This document shows, one piece after another, positions 1 to 5,761 of a stretch of 8,325 bases of DNA. The notes below the pieces were generated by a model, which was given only the letters and a program-made list of their open reading frames with translations, was not told the DNA's origin and ran no database searches. The stretch lies in assembly GCA_946412445.1 (NCBI GenBank), contig CAMKHH010000039.1, positions 1 through 8,325 of the forward strand. The letters run 5' to 3'. Position 1 is the stretch's first letter; every line of letters starts with the position of its first letter. The position numbers and the translations under genes were made by a program. This DNA comes from an uncultured Eubacterium sp. (lineage in GTDB: Bacteria > Bacillota > Clostridia > Lachnospirales > Lachnospiraceae).

Positions 1-99
1 AAAGCAGAACGGCTTATTGAGATGATGATAACAATAAATGCAAAAAAAGATTTTACTGTAGGCGAATTGGCAAATGAATTTTCCGTAAAAAATATATGA
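1..99 (+). pseudogene. N-terminal fragment of a DeoR/YafY-type HTH transcriptional regulator
   Basis: Reading from the first base gives 32 codons and then TGA. The product contains KAERLIEMMITIN and FTVGELANEFSV, which is the typical first helix and helix-turn-helix of HTH_11/DeoR-like regulators of the YafY kind, usually beginning MK-ADRLIE. The true start codon is probably just outside the window. In intact relatives the recognition helix follows the FSV (as in S-RRTM-RDL); here the frame instead reads KNI and stops, and I find no continuation of the regulator in the other two forward frames. It is therefore a truncated or decayed gene, missing the second half of the HTH and the whole effector domain. 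The family assignment is from memory of the family pattern. Confidence 0.55.
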
Positions 100-277
100 A
101 TTGCATCAGCATTATTGCAGTTTGGAAACAAGTATGAATGAATGAGAGGGATTCCGTTGTCGTCGGCATTGTGGGAATAGTGTGGTGCTGGCAATCTATC
201 TCTTGTTTTTGATTTCTTGCTTCTTTACCGTGCATGAGCATTTTTCAAGATAGATAATTTTGCAAAGAAACAGGAAT

Positions 278-307
278 AGCCAGCCCGAAAAAATTTACGG
301 ACTGGCT
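278..307 (-). terminator. Hairpin downstream of the Fic locus, possible terminator
   Basis: The arms AGCCAGCCCG (278-287) and CGGACTGGCT (298-307) pair over 10 bp around a 10-nt AT-rich loop. On the minus-strand transcript the only imperfect pair is a G-U wobble, whereas on the plus strand it would be a C-A mismatch, so the minus orientation is favoured. The sequence after it on the minus strand (ATTCCTGTTTCTTTG) is only loosely U-rich, so intrinsic termination is possible but not certain. It lies about 200 bases beyond the Fic stop codon and would serve that transcript. Apart from this hairpin, positions 100-396 show nothing I recognise; short reading frames there resemble no known protein. 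Confidence 0.35.
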
Positions 308-396
308 GTACCAGCAAAGTAATATTATTGTTGAATTGTGTGAAATATAGTTATAAAATAATCCATTTTCCTTTTTGACTAGAACCTTCTCTTTTT

Positions 397-510
397 TTAA
401 TTCCAGATTTTTTCGATTCCACGTCCCCATGCCTCAATAAAACCAGCTCTGAAAAATGTATTTGCAATCAACGGATTATATGGTCTTGACCCGAAGCCTC
501 TCTTGTATGG
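397..510 (-). pseudogene. C-terminal scrap of a RecG-C/HATPase_c_4 (COG2865-type) protein
   Basis: Immediately after the Fic stop codon, and in the same frame, the minus strand encodes about 37 residues ending at TAA (399-397). It contains SRPYNPLIANTFF and RAGFIEAWGRGIEKI, the hallmark of the C-terminal ATPase-like domain of COG2865 proteins (AlbA_2/Schlafen-like DNA-binding domain plus 'RecG C-terminal' HATPase_c_4 domain). Those proteins normally run to 400-500 residues; here only this motif is left and the protein ends early after KIWN. There is no start codon or ribosome binding site of its own, so it could be translated only by read-through of the Fic stop. It is best read as the remains of a neighbouring gene fused by deletion to the end of the Fic gene. 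Confidence 0.7.
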
Positions 511-1404
511 TTATTCTTCCAGAATCATCAAGTAACGATCCAGTCTTGCATTCACATAACCTGCAAACAGCTTTTCCATTGTACCAAGATTATGCTTTAC
601 ATGGTATTCATCAAACGCATTGTAATAAAAAATGCGATCTGTAAACTTAATGTCAATCGGCGGATATCCGGCTTTCATCAATTCCAAATTCACAAGCAGC
701 CTTCCAGTTCTGCCGTTTCCGTCAATAAAAGGATGAATCCTCTCAAACTCAATATGAAATCGTGCGAGCCTGCTAATAATATGTTCGTTACTATTTCTAT
801 AAGCCTGCAGCAACTGTTCCATCTCAGACTGGATCAAATATGGCTGTACCGGCTCATGTTTCGTGCCCATAATCCTGACGGGGATTTTTCTGTAAACCCC
901 TCGATCCTGTGGTTTATCTGCCAACACAAGATAATGAATCTGCTTGATGATACTCTCCGATAAAGGCGCCTGTTCCTTTACCAGATCCTGCACAAAACCA
1001 AACGCCTCTTTATGCCCGACTGCCTCCATATGGTCTTTTAACGGCTTCCTGTCAATCGTCAACCCACGCAAAACCATGTCTGTCTCACGCAGGGTCAGCG
1101 TATTTCCCTCAATTGCATTAGAGTTATAGGTATACTCAATAATGAATTCCTCAGTCAAACGTTCCAGTTCTCCCTCTGTCAGTGGGCGTCTGGAATCTAA
1201 TTCCATTTTCTTCCTGTCTATGACCGTCAGCAAACTTTCTGTTGCCTTAAACCGCCCATCCTCTGGCTTTTTCGCCTCTGCCGGAATCATCCAACTACGC
1301 CCTTCACGGGTAACACCTAAGATTTTTCCTTCTGCGCAAAGTATACGCACTCGTCTATCAGAAATCCCCCACTTTTCTGCCGCCTGCTTTACCGTCATAT
1401 ACAT
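511..1404 (-). CDS. Fic-domain protein AMP-transferase with N-terminal HTH domain
   Basis: This 297-residue protein combines a DNA-binding and an enzyme domain. Residues 1-45 (TVKQAAEKWGISDRRVR, then the GRSWMIP wing) form an excisionase/MerR-like helix-turn-helix. The Fic core carries the catalytic motif HPFIDGNGRTGR at 224-235, with His224 as catalytic base, Asp228 for the metal and Arg235 for phosphate. SNAIEGN at 95-101 matches the auto-inhibitory (S/T)xxxE(G/N) motif placed N-terminal to the core, marking a class II Fic protein. Residues 169-190 fit the substrate-binding flap. Such enzymes usually transfer AMP from ATP to a hydroxyl side chain of a target protein; the target here is unknown. 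The ATG at 1404 is chosen because GAGAGGT lies 8 or so bases upstream; a second ATG two codons later is possible. The HTH and the operator-like repeats over its promoter suggest autoregulation. The gene looks intact. It could instead act as a stress or toxin-like regulator. Confidence 0.93.
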   Translation of the reverse strand: MYMTVKQAAEKWGISDRRVRILCAEGKILGVTREGRSWMIPAEAKKPEDGRFKATESLLTVIDRKKMELDSRRPLTEGELERLTEEFIIEYTYNSNAIEGNTLTLRETDMVLRGLTIDRKPLKDHMEAVGHKEAFGFVQDLVKEQAPLSESIIKQIHYLVLADKPQDRGVYRKIPVRIMGTKHEPVQPYLIQSEMEQLLQAYRNSNEHIISRLARFHIEFERIHPFIDGNGRTGRLLVNLELMKAGYPPIDIKFTDRIFYYNAFDEYHVKHNLGTMEKLFAGYVNARLDRYLMILEE

Positions 1405-1420
1405 AAAGATTGTACCTCTC

Positions 1421-1450
1421 TTCCGAAAATAGTATATCCTATTTTCGGAA
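1421..1450. promoter_or_regulatory. Perfect inverted repeat, probable operator over the Fic promoter
   Basis: TTCCGAAAATAG (1421-1432) and CTATTTTCGGAA (1439-1450) are perfect reverse complements, 12 bp per arm, around the 6-bp centre TATATC. The repeat covers the -10 box, part of the promoter spacer and the predicted transcription start. This is the classical placement for a repressor operator. The nearest candidate binder is the HTH domain of the Fic protein itself. As RNA it could fold only partly, since it spans the predicted start, so a DNA-level role is more likely than a terminator. Confidence 0.7.
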
Positions 1451-1459
1451 TAATATCAA
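1431..1459 (-). promoter_or_regulatory. Sigma-A-type promoter of the Fic gene
   Basis: On the minus strand TTGATA (1459-1454) and TATACT (1436-1431) are separated by exactly 17 bp, one and two mismatches from the consensus boxes. Transcription would begin near 1424, giving a leader of about 20 bases that holds little more than the ribosome binding site. The -10 box lies inside the perfect inverted repeat at 1421-1450, so a protein bound there would exclude RNA polymerase. Confidence 0.75.
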
Positions 1460-1496
1460 CTCGAAAGGAATAATGTTTTATCGTATTCGGAATAAT
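1447..1496. repeat. Three phased GGAATAAT direct repeats upstream of the Fic gene
   Basis: GGAATAAT occurs at 1447-1454, 1467-1474 and 1489-1496, with start-to-start distances of 20 and 22 bp, about two turns of DNA. The outer two are preceded by TTC, extending the match to TTCGGAATAAT. The first overlaps the right arm of the inverted repeat and touches the -35 box. The layout puts all copies on roughly one face of the helix, as expected for cooperative binding by a dimeric regulator. Confidence 0.6.
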
Positions 1497-1548
1497 AAAA
1501 ACATCCTGACCTGATTCACTCCATGTCCACGGCACAAGCACACCTTCC

Positions 1549-2024
1549 TTAAAATTCCAAATCAAGTCCCCTACTTGATCCGTATTCATTTTCCACTTCA
1601 AGGTGTTCACAGAGCACCAGATACGCTGCATATTTTTTTGATGATACCCACACTTGTCTTTTCAATCCCCACTTGATCATCGTGCAGCAGCACACCCACT
1701 TTGGATTACCATCTTCATCATATCCCAGTTCTTCTGGCAAATTAAATTCATAGATCAGAAAACTACACATGCCGTGTTCTTCCATTTCTTTCAAAGTGTT
1801 TACCGCGTTATCTGCCGACAAATCGTTCTACATCTATCTGATTCTAACTCGGCCAGATAATCTTCAATCGATATCTTTTTCTTCACTACATTTTGAAGAA
1901 TTTCCGGATCCCATTGACAGGATATCGCAATGGTTCCAAGTATCGCTTCAAAAATATCCGCCTTCGCTTTCTCCTGTGCATCTATCCGATTATCCATATC
2001 ACATCTTCCTACAAATTGGAGCAC
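1549..2024 (-). pseudogene. Relic of an RNase III plus dsRNA-binding domain protein
   Basis: Two overlapping minus-strand frames carry one broken gene. In the first (from 2024, or from an ATG at 1997 preceded by AGGAAG) EKAKADIFEAILGTIAI matches the second catalytic block of RNase III, with its Asp and Glu, followed by a helical stretch to LAELES. Near 1820-1850 the frame must shift by one lost base (or two gained) to continue as NAVNTLKEMEEHG, DEDGNPKWVC and SSKKYAAYLVLCEHL, the pattern of a C-terminal double-stranded-RNA-binding domain. The first catalytic block (normally ERLEFLGDAVL) and all that precedes it are missing: the sequence just upstream is the end of another gene. The SSKK-YAAYL segment also looks a few residues short. 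A catalytic nuclease cannot be made. It resembles the stand-alone RNase III-like proteins of clostridia rather than a full housekeeping rnc, which is an inference from memory. Confidence 0.65.
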
Positions 2025-2512
2025 CTAATCTCTTTCAACCTTTTTTCGATTTCCATAATATGCCCAGATAAATCTGCTATTTTAATTTTATCATATAATT
2101 CAAATGTAAAATGCATCTCAAAGTATTCTCCCCTTTGAGAAATTGAAAAACTATCTGCAACAGATAAAATTGCATTAAAGTCTGTCAACCCTTGAACTCT
2201 ATCGATGTCTAACATAAGATTATTTCCAATGTAAATTAGTCCTGCATAGCAGGTATCCTCACATGTATTCATTTTAACACATCCACCCTGTATTTCTGCA
2301 ATATTGCAAAGTGCTGGATATAATATATCTATAAAATTATCCCACTTCTGTTTATTTTTTCTTCTTTTATACTGTGATTCCCTCGTTTCCACCAATAGCT
2401 TTACCAAGTCAAAGTATTCCCTTTGCTCATTTGTCAGAGGCGTTTTCTCCTCTTTTTCAAAAACTAATCTGTCCCATTGATATTCTTCAATGTAATTCAT
2501 TTCTTTTTTCAT
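2009..2512 (-). CDS. Protein of unknown function, 167 residues
   Basis: I do not recognise this protein. It starts at ATG 2512, preceded by GGGAG with 7-bp spacing, and ends at TAG 2009. The first 65 residues are strongly charged and probably helical (EKEEKTPLTNEQREYFDLVK, then RESQYKRRKNKQKWD). The middle (about 70-115) has four cysteines, including one pair in CEDTC, and a possible substrate or metal-binding character that cannot be confirmed. Residues 115-150 alternate polar and hydrophobic residues as a beta-rich region (SISQRGEYFEMHFTFELYD), followed by a last helix. No signal peptide or membrane segment is seen. It reads in the same direction as, and overlaps by about 16 bases, the truncated RNase III relic, so the two were probably once neighbours or an operon with more sequence between them. 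It diverges from the XRE genes across a 175-bp gap. Codon use is AT-rich like its surroundings. It looks intact. Confidence 0.6.
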   Translation of the reverse strand: MKKEMNYIEEYQWDRLVFEKEEKTPLTNEQREYFDLVKLLVETRESQYKRRKNKQKWDNFIDILYPALCNIAEIQGGCVKMNTCEDTCYAGLIYIGNNLMLDIDRVQGLTDFNAILSVADSFSISQRGEYFEMHFTFELYDKIKIADLSGHIMEIEKRLKEIRCSNL

Positions 2513-2607
2513 ACTGCAACTCCCTATTAAGCAAAATTAAACTAATGAAGAATGGCTTATCTAAAGCTTTACTATATTTAGGCATGGATACTAGAAATTC
2601 CTCGGTT

Positions 2608-2672
2608 TAGTACATTTACAGGGACTATTTTGGCATTACATTAACCTATAATAATTAGTACAGTCACAGGGA
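2608..2672. repeat. Two copies of a TAGTACA-nnn-ACAGG element flanking the first XRE promoter
   Basis: TAGTACATTTACAGGGA (2608-2624) and TAGTACAGTCACAGGGA (2656-2672) differ at only three or four positions and start 48 bp apart. The first sits just upstream of where a -35 box would be; the second covers the expected transcription start and leader. They bracket the -10 box TATAAT at 2647-2652. A third copy precedes the second XRE gene at 2995-3011. Best explanation: binding sites for the XRE regulators encoded just downstream. This is inference from position and repetition. Confidence 0.55.
2624..2652 (+). promoter_or_regulatory. Probable promoter of the first XRE gene, weak -35 box
   Basis: A perfect TATAAT lies at 2647-2652, 36 bp before the chosen ATG. 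At 17 bp upstream of it there is only ACTATT (2624-2629), a poor -35 box, so the promoter may rely on an activator or be weak. The equivalent arrangement (TCTATC, 17 bp, TATAAT) is kept in front of the duplicate gene. Confidence 0.45.
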
Positions 2673-2687
2673 TTGGTGGAAGTACAA

Positions 2688-2927
2688 ATGCAACTAAACA
2701 AAGCTATAAGCGAACGTCTATTGGAACTACTTGCAGAACGTAATATGACGCAGTATCAACTTTTTACTAAAAGTGGCGTACCTAAATCCACAATAGGAAA
2801 TGTGGTTAATTGTTCTTACACATCTGTAAAATTACGTATCATCCACGAGATGTGTCAAGGGCTCGGTATTACATTATGCGATTTTTTTCACTCATCGTTA
2901 TTCGATGATGAAAATCTTGAGCCCTAA
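2688..2927 (+). CDS. XRE/Cro-family HTH transcriptional regulator, copy 1
   Basis: A 79-residue protein that is essentially one helix-turn-helix domain of the XRE/Cro-CI type: ISERLLELLAERNMT (helix 1), QYQLFTKSGVPKSTIGNVV (helices 2 and 3, the DNA-reading pair), then KLRIIHEMCQGLGITLCDF (helices 4 and 5) and a short acidic tail ending ENLEP. The start ATG at 2688 is preferred over the in-frame TTG 2673 or GTG 2676, because GGTGG lies 8 bases before it and because the paralogue at 3064 then starts at the same residue with the same spacing. The protein has no sensor or enzyme part, so it probably acts as a small dimeric repressor or activator, perhaps of its own promoter and of its twin. About 78% of residues are identical to the downstream copy. 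No clear terminator follows it. Confidence 0.88.
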   Translation: MQLNKAISERLLELLAERNMTQYQLFTKSGVPKSTIGNVVNCSYTSVKLRIIHEMCQGLGITLCDFFHSSLFDDENLEP

Positions 2928-2994
2928 ACCTCAAATCAATATGTCAAGTTTAGAATATCATTCTCTTCTTTAAGTATACCATGAAACGCTCAAC

Positions 2995-3011
2995 TAGTAC
3001 AGCTACAGGTT
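2995..3011. repeat. Third TAGTACA-nnn-ACAGG element, before the second XRE gene
   Basis: TAGTACAGCTACAGGTT matches the two upstream copies at 2608 and 2656. Its start lies 39 bp before the TATAAT of the second gene, exactly the same distance as for the copy at 2608 and the first gene, and both are followed by CTATYTT. The preserved distance argues for a promoter-linked regulatory role rather than leftover duplication. Confidence 0.55.
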
Positions 3012-3039
3012 CTATCTTTTTTAAAATTCCACTTATAAT
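3011..3039 (+). promoter_or_regulatory. Probable promoter of the second XRE gene
   Basis: TATAAT at 3034-3039 with TCTATC (3011-3016) 17 bp upstream. As in the first unit, the -10 box is perfect and the -35 box poor, with the TAGTACA element directly abutting it. It ends 24 bp before the ATG. Confidence 0.45.
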
Positions 3040-3063
3040 TATGATTGCAAGGTGGTGATATAT

Positions 3064-3303
3064 ATGCAACTGAACGAAGCGATAAGCCAAAGGTTATTGG
3101 AATTGCTTACTGAACGCAATATGACACAATATCAGCTTTATATTAAAAGCGGCATCCCTAAATCAACAATAAGCAATGTGATTCATTGTTCTTATCCATC
3201 CGTAAAACTGCGTATCATTCATGAAATGTGCCAAGGACTTGATATTGCGTTGTATGACTTCTTTAAATCGCCATTATTTAATAATGAAAATCTTGAACCC
3301 TAA
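3064..3303 (+). CDS. XRE/Cro-family HTH transcriptional regulator, copy 2
   Basis: A 79-residue paralogue of the gene at 2688, with 17 differences, mostly conservative. The helix-turn-helix (QYQLYIKSGIPKSTISNVI) differs from copy 1 at the second and last part of the recognition region (IGNVVN versus ISNVIH), so the two may read slightly different DNA sites. The helix 4-5 segment KLRIIHEMCQGL is identical in both copies, which could allow mixed dimers. The ATG at 3064 follows AAGGTGG with 8-bp spacing; the GTG at 3052 lies within the ribosome binding site and is unlikely. The stop codon runs into the terminator stem. Together with its upstream element it forms the second half of a tandem duplication of about 387 bp. 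What it regulates cannot be told from the window. Confidence 0.88.
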   Translation: MQLNEAISQRLLELLTERNMTQYQLYIKSGIPKSTISNVIHCSYPSVKLRIIHEMCQGLDIALYDFFKSPLFNNENLEP

Positions 3304-3338
3304 AAGCCAATATGTCTCTTAACAGCATATTGGCTTTT
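3302..3338 (+). terminator. Rho-independent terminator after the second XRE gene
   Basis: AAAAGCCAATATG (3302-3314) and CATATTGGCTTTT (3326-3338) form a perfect 13-bp stem with an 11-nt loop. The 3' arm ends in TTTT followed by CATTTC. The left arm begins inside the TAA stop codon of the second XRE gene. Its A-rich and T-rich ends make it potentially two-way, so it might also stop transcripts coming from the pab operon. Confidence 0.8.
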
Positions 3339-3439
3339 CATTTCAATTCTTTCGGGCAAAAGACTCCCGGTCTCCATTACGCTTCCCATTGACTCTTTTA
3401 ATATATTGTTTTTCTTTTAAATGAAATGCCCTTTTCGCC

Positions 3440-3470
3440 GTTCTATTCCTTTAACCTGCGATAATAGAAC
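3440..3470. other. Small hairpin between the XRE and pab transcripts
   Basis: GTTCTATT (3440-3447) and AATAGAAC (3463-3470) pair perfectly around a 15-nt loop and are followed on the plus strand by AGCTTTTTCTTG. It could be a second terminator in the gap between the convergent XRE (+) and pab (-) transcripts. On the minus strand no U-run follows, so I cannot call it the pab terminator. The rest of 3339-3502 shows nothing else. Confidence 0.3.
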
Positions 3471-3502
3471 AGCTTTTTCTTGCAAAGACATCTACTAATC
3501 GT

Positions 3503-4249
3503 TTAAAGGCGCTGGACGGTCAGATAGGCCTTTTGACAGACCTGTGCCTGCTCTCTCGTAAGGAATTTCTTTTCTCCTAAGCAGTTCACAGGCATAACGC
3601 CCATCAGGGAATTGGTCACGAAGCATTCCTCCATCTTCGAGACATCCTCCTCCCTTATCACACACTCTGTCACCGGGAAGCGCTCCAAAATGAAGCGGCG
3701 CAGGATTCCCGGAAGAAGACCGCAAAAGACAGGCGGCGTATAAAGCCTGCCCTCCCGGACAAAGAAAATATTCGTTGTGGTTCCCTCACAAATCTCTCCT
3801 CGGCTGTTTCGAAAAATCAGCTCGTCCGCACCCAAGGACGCTGCCCTGCGCTTCTCCATGATGCAGTCGCCGTAGTTCATGGTCTTGTGGCGCACAAGGG
3901 GTGAGGTCTCGTTCCGGTATACGCTGCTGTATACCAGTCGAAAGCCTCTCCTTCGCTTCTCGGGTGTGTAGGGATTTTCGCGCATGGTAAAAAGGCTGTT
4001 TTTCTCGGATACCATGATTTTTAGAGCGCCGTGATCCAAAAAAGCCTGCGCCCCTTCTCCCTCTTTTATAGAAGTAAGGTAGTCCTGAACCTCCCTCTCG
4101 GTGATACTCCCAGAAATTCCCAGTTCCTTTAGAGAGACCCCGAGCCGTTCCAGATGCCAGTCGAGAAAAACCGGCCGCCCGCACTCCAGCGCTACAGTCT
4201 CAAAGACCCCCAGCCCGAATTGATACCCCTCATCCAATGTAATCTGCAT
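3503..4249 (-). CDS. pabC: 4-amino-4-deoxychorismate lyase (class IV aminotransferase fold)
   Basis: This 248-residue protein is a fold-type IV PLP enzyme. The family features visible are DEGYQFGLGVFET near the N-terminus, HLERL at 32-36, the PLP-binding lysine in HKTMNY (Lys122), the cofactor-nitrogen glutamate in EICEGTTTNIFF (Glu155) and the phosphate-side stretch GLLPGILR. ADC lyase, branched-chain aminotransferase and D-amino-acid aminotransferase share this fold. The lyase assignment rests mainly on the gene's position as third in a pabA-pabB-pabC operon and on its short length. It would split 4-amino-4-deoxychorismate into p-aminobenzoate and pyruvate in the cytoplasm. The ATG at 4249 is preceded by GGAAGGAG, which partly overlaps the pabB stop region; only 12 bases separate the two genes, so they are co-transcribed and probably coupled. 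The short N-terminus lacks the first few residues of many relatives but keeps all motifs. Confidence 0.88.
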   Translation of the reverse strand: MQITLDEGYQFGLGVFETVALECGRPVFLDWHLERLGVSLKELGISGSITEREVQDYLTSIKEGEGAQAFLDHGALKIMVSEKNSLFTMRENPYTPEKRRRGFRLVYSSVYRNETSPLVRHKTMNYGDCIMEKRRAASLGADELIFRNSRGEICEGTTTNIFFVREGRLYTPPVFCGLLPGILRRFILERFPVTECVIREEDVSKMEECFVTNSLMGVMPVNCLGEKKFLTREQAQVCQKAYLTVQRL

Positions 4250-4261
4250 AGCTGCTCCTTC

Positions 4262-5761
4262 CTACTTCGTATTCGTACCGTTAAAATCCGCCCCTGCGCC
4301 CAGCTTTGCCACCTCGACCCCTGGGACGTCTGCAGCAATCTCCTGCTCCCCAACGTTCAGCGCCTCAAGAAGGGCTCTGGCCTTTTGAAGCGTCTCCTCA
4401 TACTCAAATTCCGGCTCCGATTCACAGGTGATTCCGCCGCCTACGCCCAGGTAATAGATGCCGTCCTGACAGAGGGCTGTCCGGATCACAATGTTGAAAT
4501 CGCAGTCCCCGTCCAGGGAGAGATAACCCATAGAGCCCGTATAGAGGTTCCGCCCACTGTGCTCCAACTCATCGATAATCTCCATGGCCCGCAGCTTCGG
4601 TGCTCCGGTAATGGAACCTCCCGGAAAAGCGGCCTCCAGCAGATCCATGACCGTCATCTCCGGTCCAAGCTCCCCAACGATATTGGAAATCAGATGAAAG
4701 ACCGTGGCGTACTCCTCCACTGCAAAGAGCTCCGTCACCCGCACGCTGCCTGGAACACAGACTCGGTTCAGGTCGTTGCGCTCCAGATCCACAATCATCA
4801 AAAGCTCGCTCTTGTCCTTCTTTGACTGCTCCAGTTCCCTTCGAAGGAACGCATCCTCCTTCGGCGTACTGCCCCGTTTTCTCGTGCCCTTGATCGGCCG
4901 CGTCTCAACCCGACCGCCTCGCACCTGCAGAAAACGCTCCGGGGAGGCGCACACCACCTGAAAACTTCCATAGTTGAAATAGCCCCCAAATGGTGAGGGA
5001 TTATTCCAGCGCAGCCTCCGGAACATCACATAGGGCGGCACCGGACTTGTGATGCGAAGCTGCTGCGTCATGTTGGCTATGTAGATGTCCCCCTCTATGA
5101 TATACTCGATCATGCGCTGAACAGCGGTCAGATAGGCTTCCTTTGTAAAGTTTGCGCGAACCTCTCCCGGCTCGCCCTGCCCGGCAGAGCTGTCTGCGAC
5201 CAACATGCCGGGCGCATTTTTGCTGAAGCGCTTCATCGCAAAGACCTCGTCCGTCGCCTCTTGCCCTGCTGCCTGCCGCACAAGTCCCAGGAGCTCCTCC
5301 AACTCCTCATCACAGTCCCGCCCATGACCGTTGGAGATTAGGAACAATTTCTTCTGCCTTTTATCCTCTATCACAAAGCTGTCGTAGAAGATGAGAATAG
5401 CGTCGGGAATTTTCGCCTCCGCTCTGTGCCGTGTCCCCACACCCTCCTTTTTTCTTCCGTATTCATAGGAAAAATAGCCCACAGCCCCGGAGGTCAGCGG
5501 AAGGCTTGTACAGTTTTCCTCCCTGTGCTCCCGCAGATACATCTTGATATAGTCCTCAAAGCTTTCCTCCAAGACCTGGCCGTTTACCGTAAATTTCTCC
5601 GCCTTTACCAGCTTTAGGTAAGGGTGAAGAGCAATGATCGAATAGCGACCCAGATCATTTTCTAGGGAGGAATCGAGAAACACGCTGTCCTCCCAATCCT
5701 GTACCAGAGAAAATATCCGCTCCAAATCAGGGTATTGCTCAAGCTCATGTATCAGCTGCAT
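4262..5761 (-). CDS. pabB: Aminodeoxychorismate synthase component I
   Basis: A 499-residue chorismate-binding enzyme. The N-terminal domain (about 1-170) has the TrpE/PabB-type DSSLENDLGRYSIIALHP segment; the catalytic domain (about 200-465) carries TRPIKGTRKRG (288-296), SELLMIVDLERNDL, FPGGSITGAPKLRAMEII (379-396) and the final GGGITCESEPEFEYEET. Lys291 in PIKGT is the key sign of PabB; anthranilate synthase TrpE has PIAGT at this place. The enzyme aminates chorismate at C4 using ammonia from PabA. The ATG at 5761 is chosen over an upstream in-frame start because GGGAGGAA precedes it by 5 bases and the protein then begins at the family's usual MQLIHELEQY. Its start overlaps the pabA stop by one base (TGATG), a mark of translational coupling. 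About 35 residues at the C-terminus and a variable linker near 175-205 are unlike the family core. GC content is clearly above that of the flanks. Confidence 0.95.
   Translation of the reverse strand: MQLIHELEQYPDLERIFSLVQDWEDSVFLDSSLENDLGRYSIIALHPYLKLVKAEKFTVNGQVLEESFEDYIKMYLREHREENCTSLPLTSGAVGYFSYEYGRKKEGVGTRHRAEAKIPDAILIFYDSFVIEDKRQKKLFLISNGHGRDCDEELEELLGLVRQAAGQEATDEVFAMKRFSKNAPGMLVADSSAGQGEPGEVRANFTKEAYLTAVQRMIEYIIEGDIYIANMTQQLRITSPVPPYVMFRRLRWNNPSPFGGYFNYGSFQVVCASPERFLQVRGGRVETRPIKGTRKRGSTPKEDAFLRRELEQSKKDKSELLMIVDLERNDLNRVCVPGSVRVTELFAVEEYATVFHLISNIVGELGPEMTVMDLLEAAFPGGSITGAPKLRAMEIIDELEHSGRNLYTGSMGYLSLDGDCDFNIVIRTALCQDGIYYLGVGGGITCESEPEFEYEETLQKARALLEALNVGEQEIAADVPGVEVAKLGAGADFNGTNTK

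Noticed and set aside
53..241. Open frame of 62 codons on the minus strand near the left edge
   Set aside because: No ribosome binding site, no family-like pattern, and it is antisense to the HTH fragment.
245..430. Open frame of 61 codons on the minus strand
   Set aside because: Its start lies out of frame inside the RecG-C scrap and the rest resembles no protein; it also runs through the hairpin.
1395..1631. Minus-strand open frame running from the RNase III relic through the Fic operator
   Set aside because: It crosses promoter and operator DNA and shows no conserved pattern; judged a chance frame.
2673..2687. Earlier TTG or GTG start for the first XRE gene
   Set aside because: These codons fall within the ribosome binding site, and the ATG at 2688 matches the start and spacing of the paralogue.
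4154..4825. Long plus-strand open frame of 223 codons opposite pabB and pabC
   Set aside because: Antisense shadow of GC-rich coding sequence; no start signal or family resemblance. The same applies to the 233-codon plus frame opposite pabA (5812-6513).
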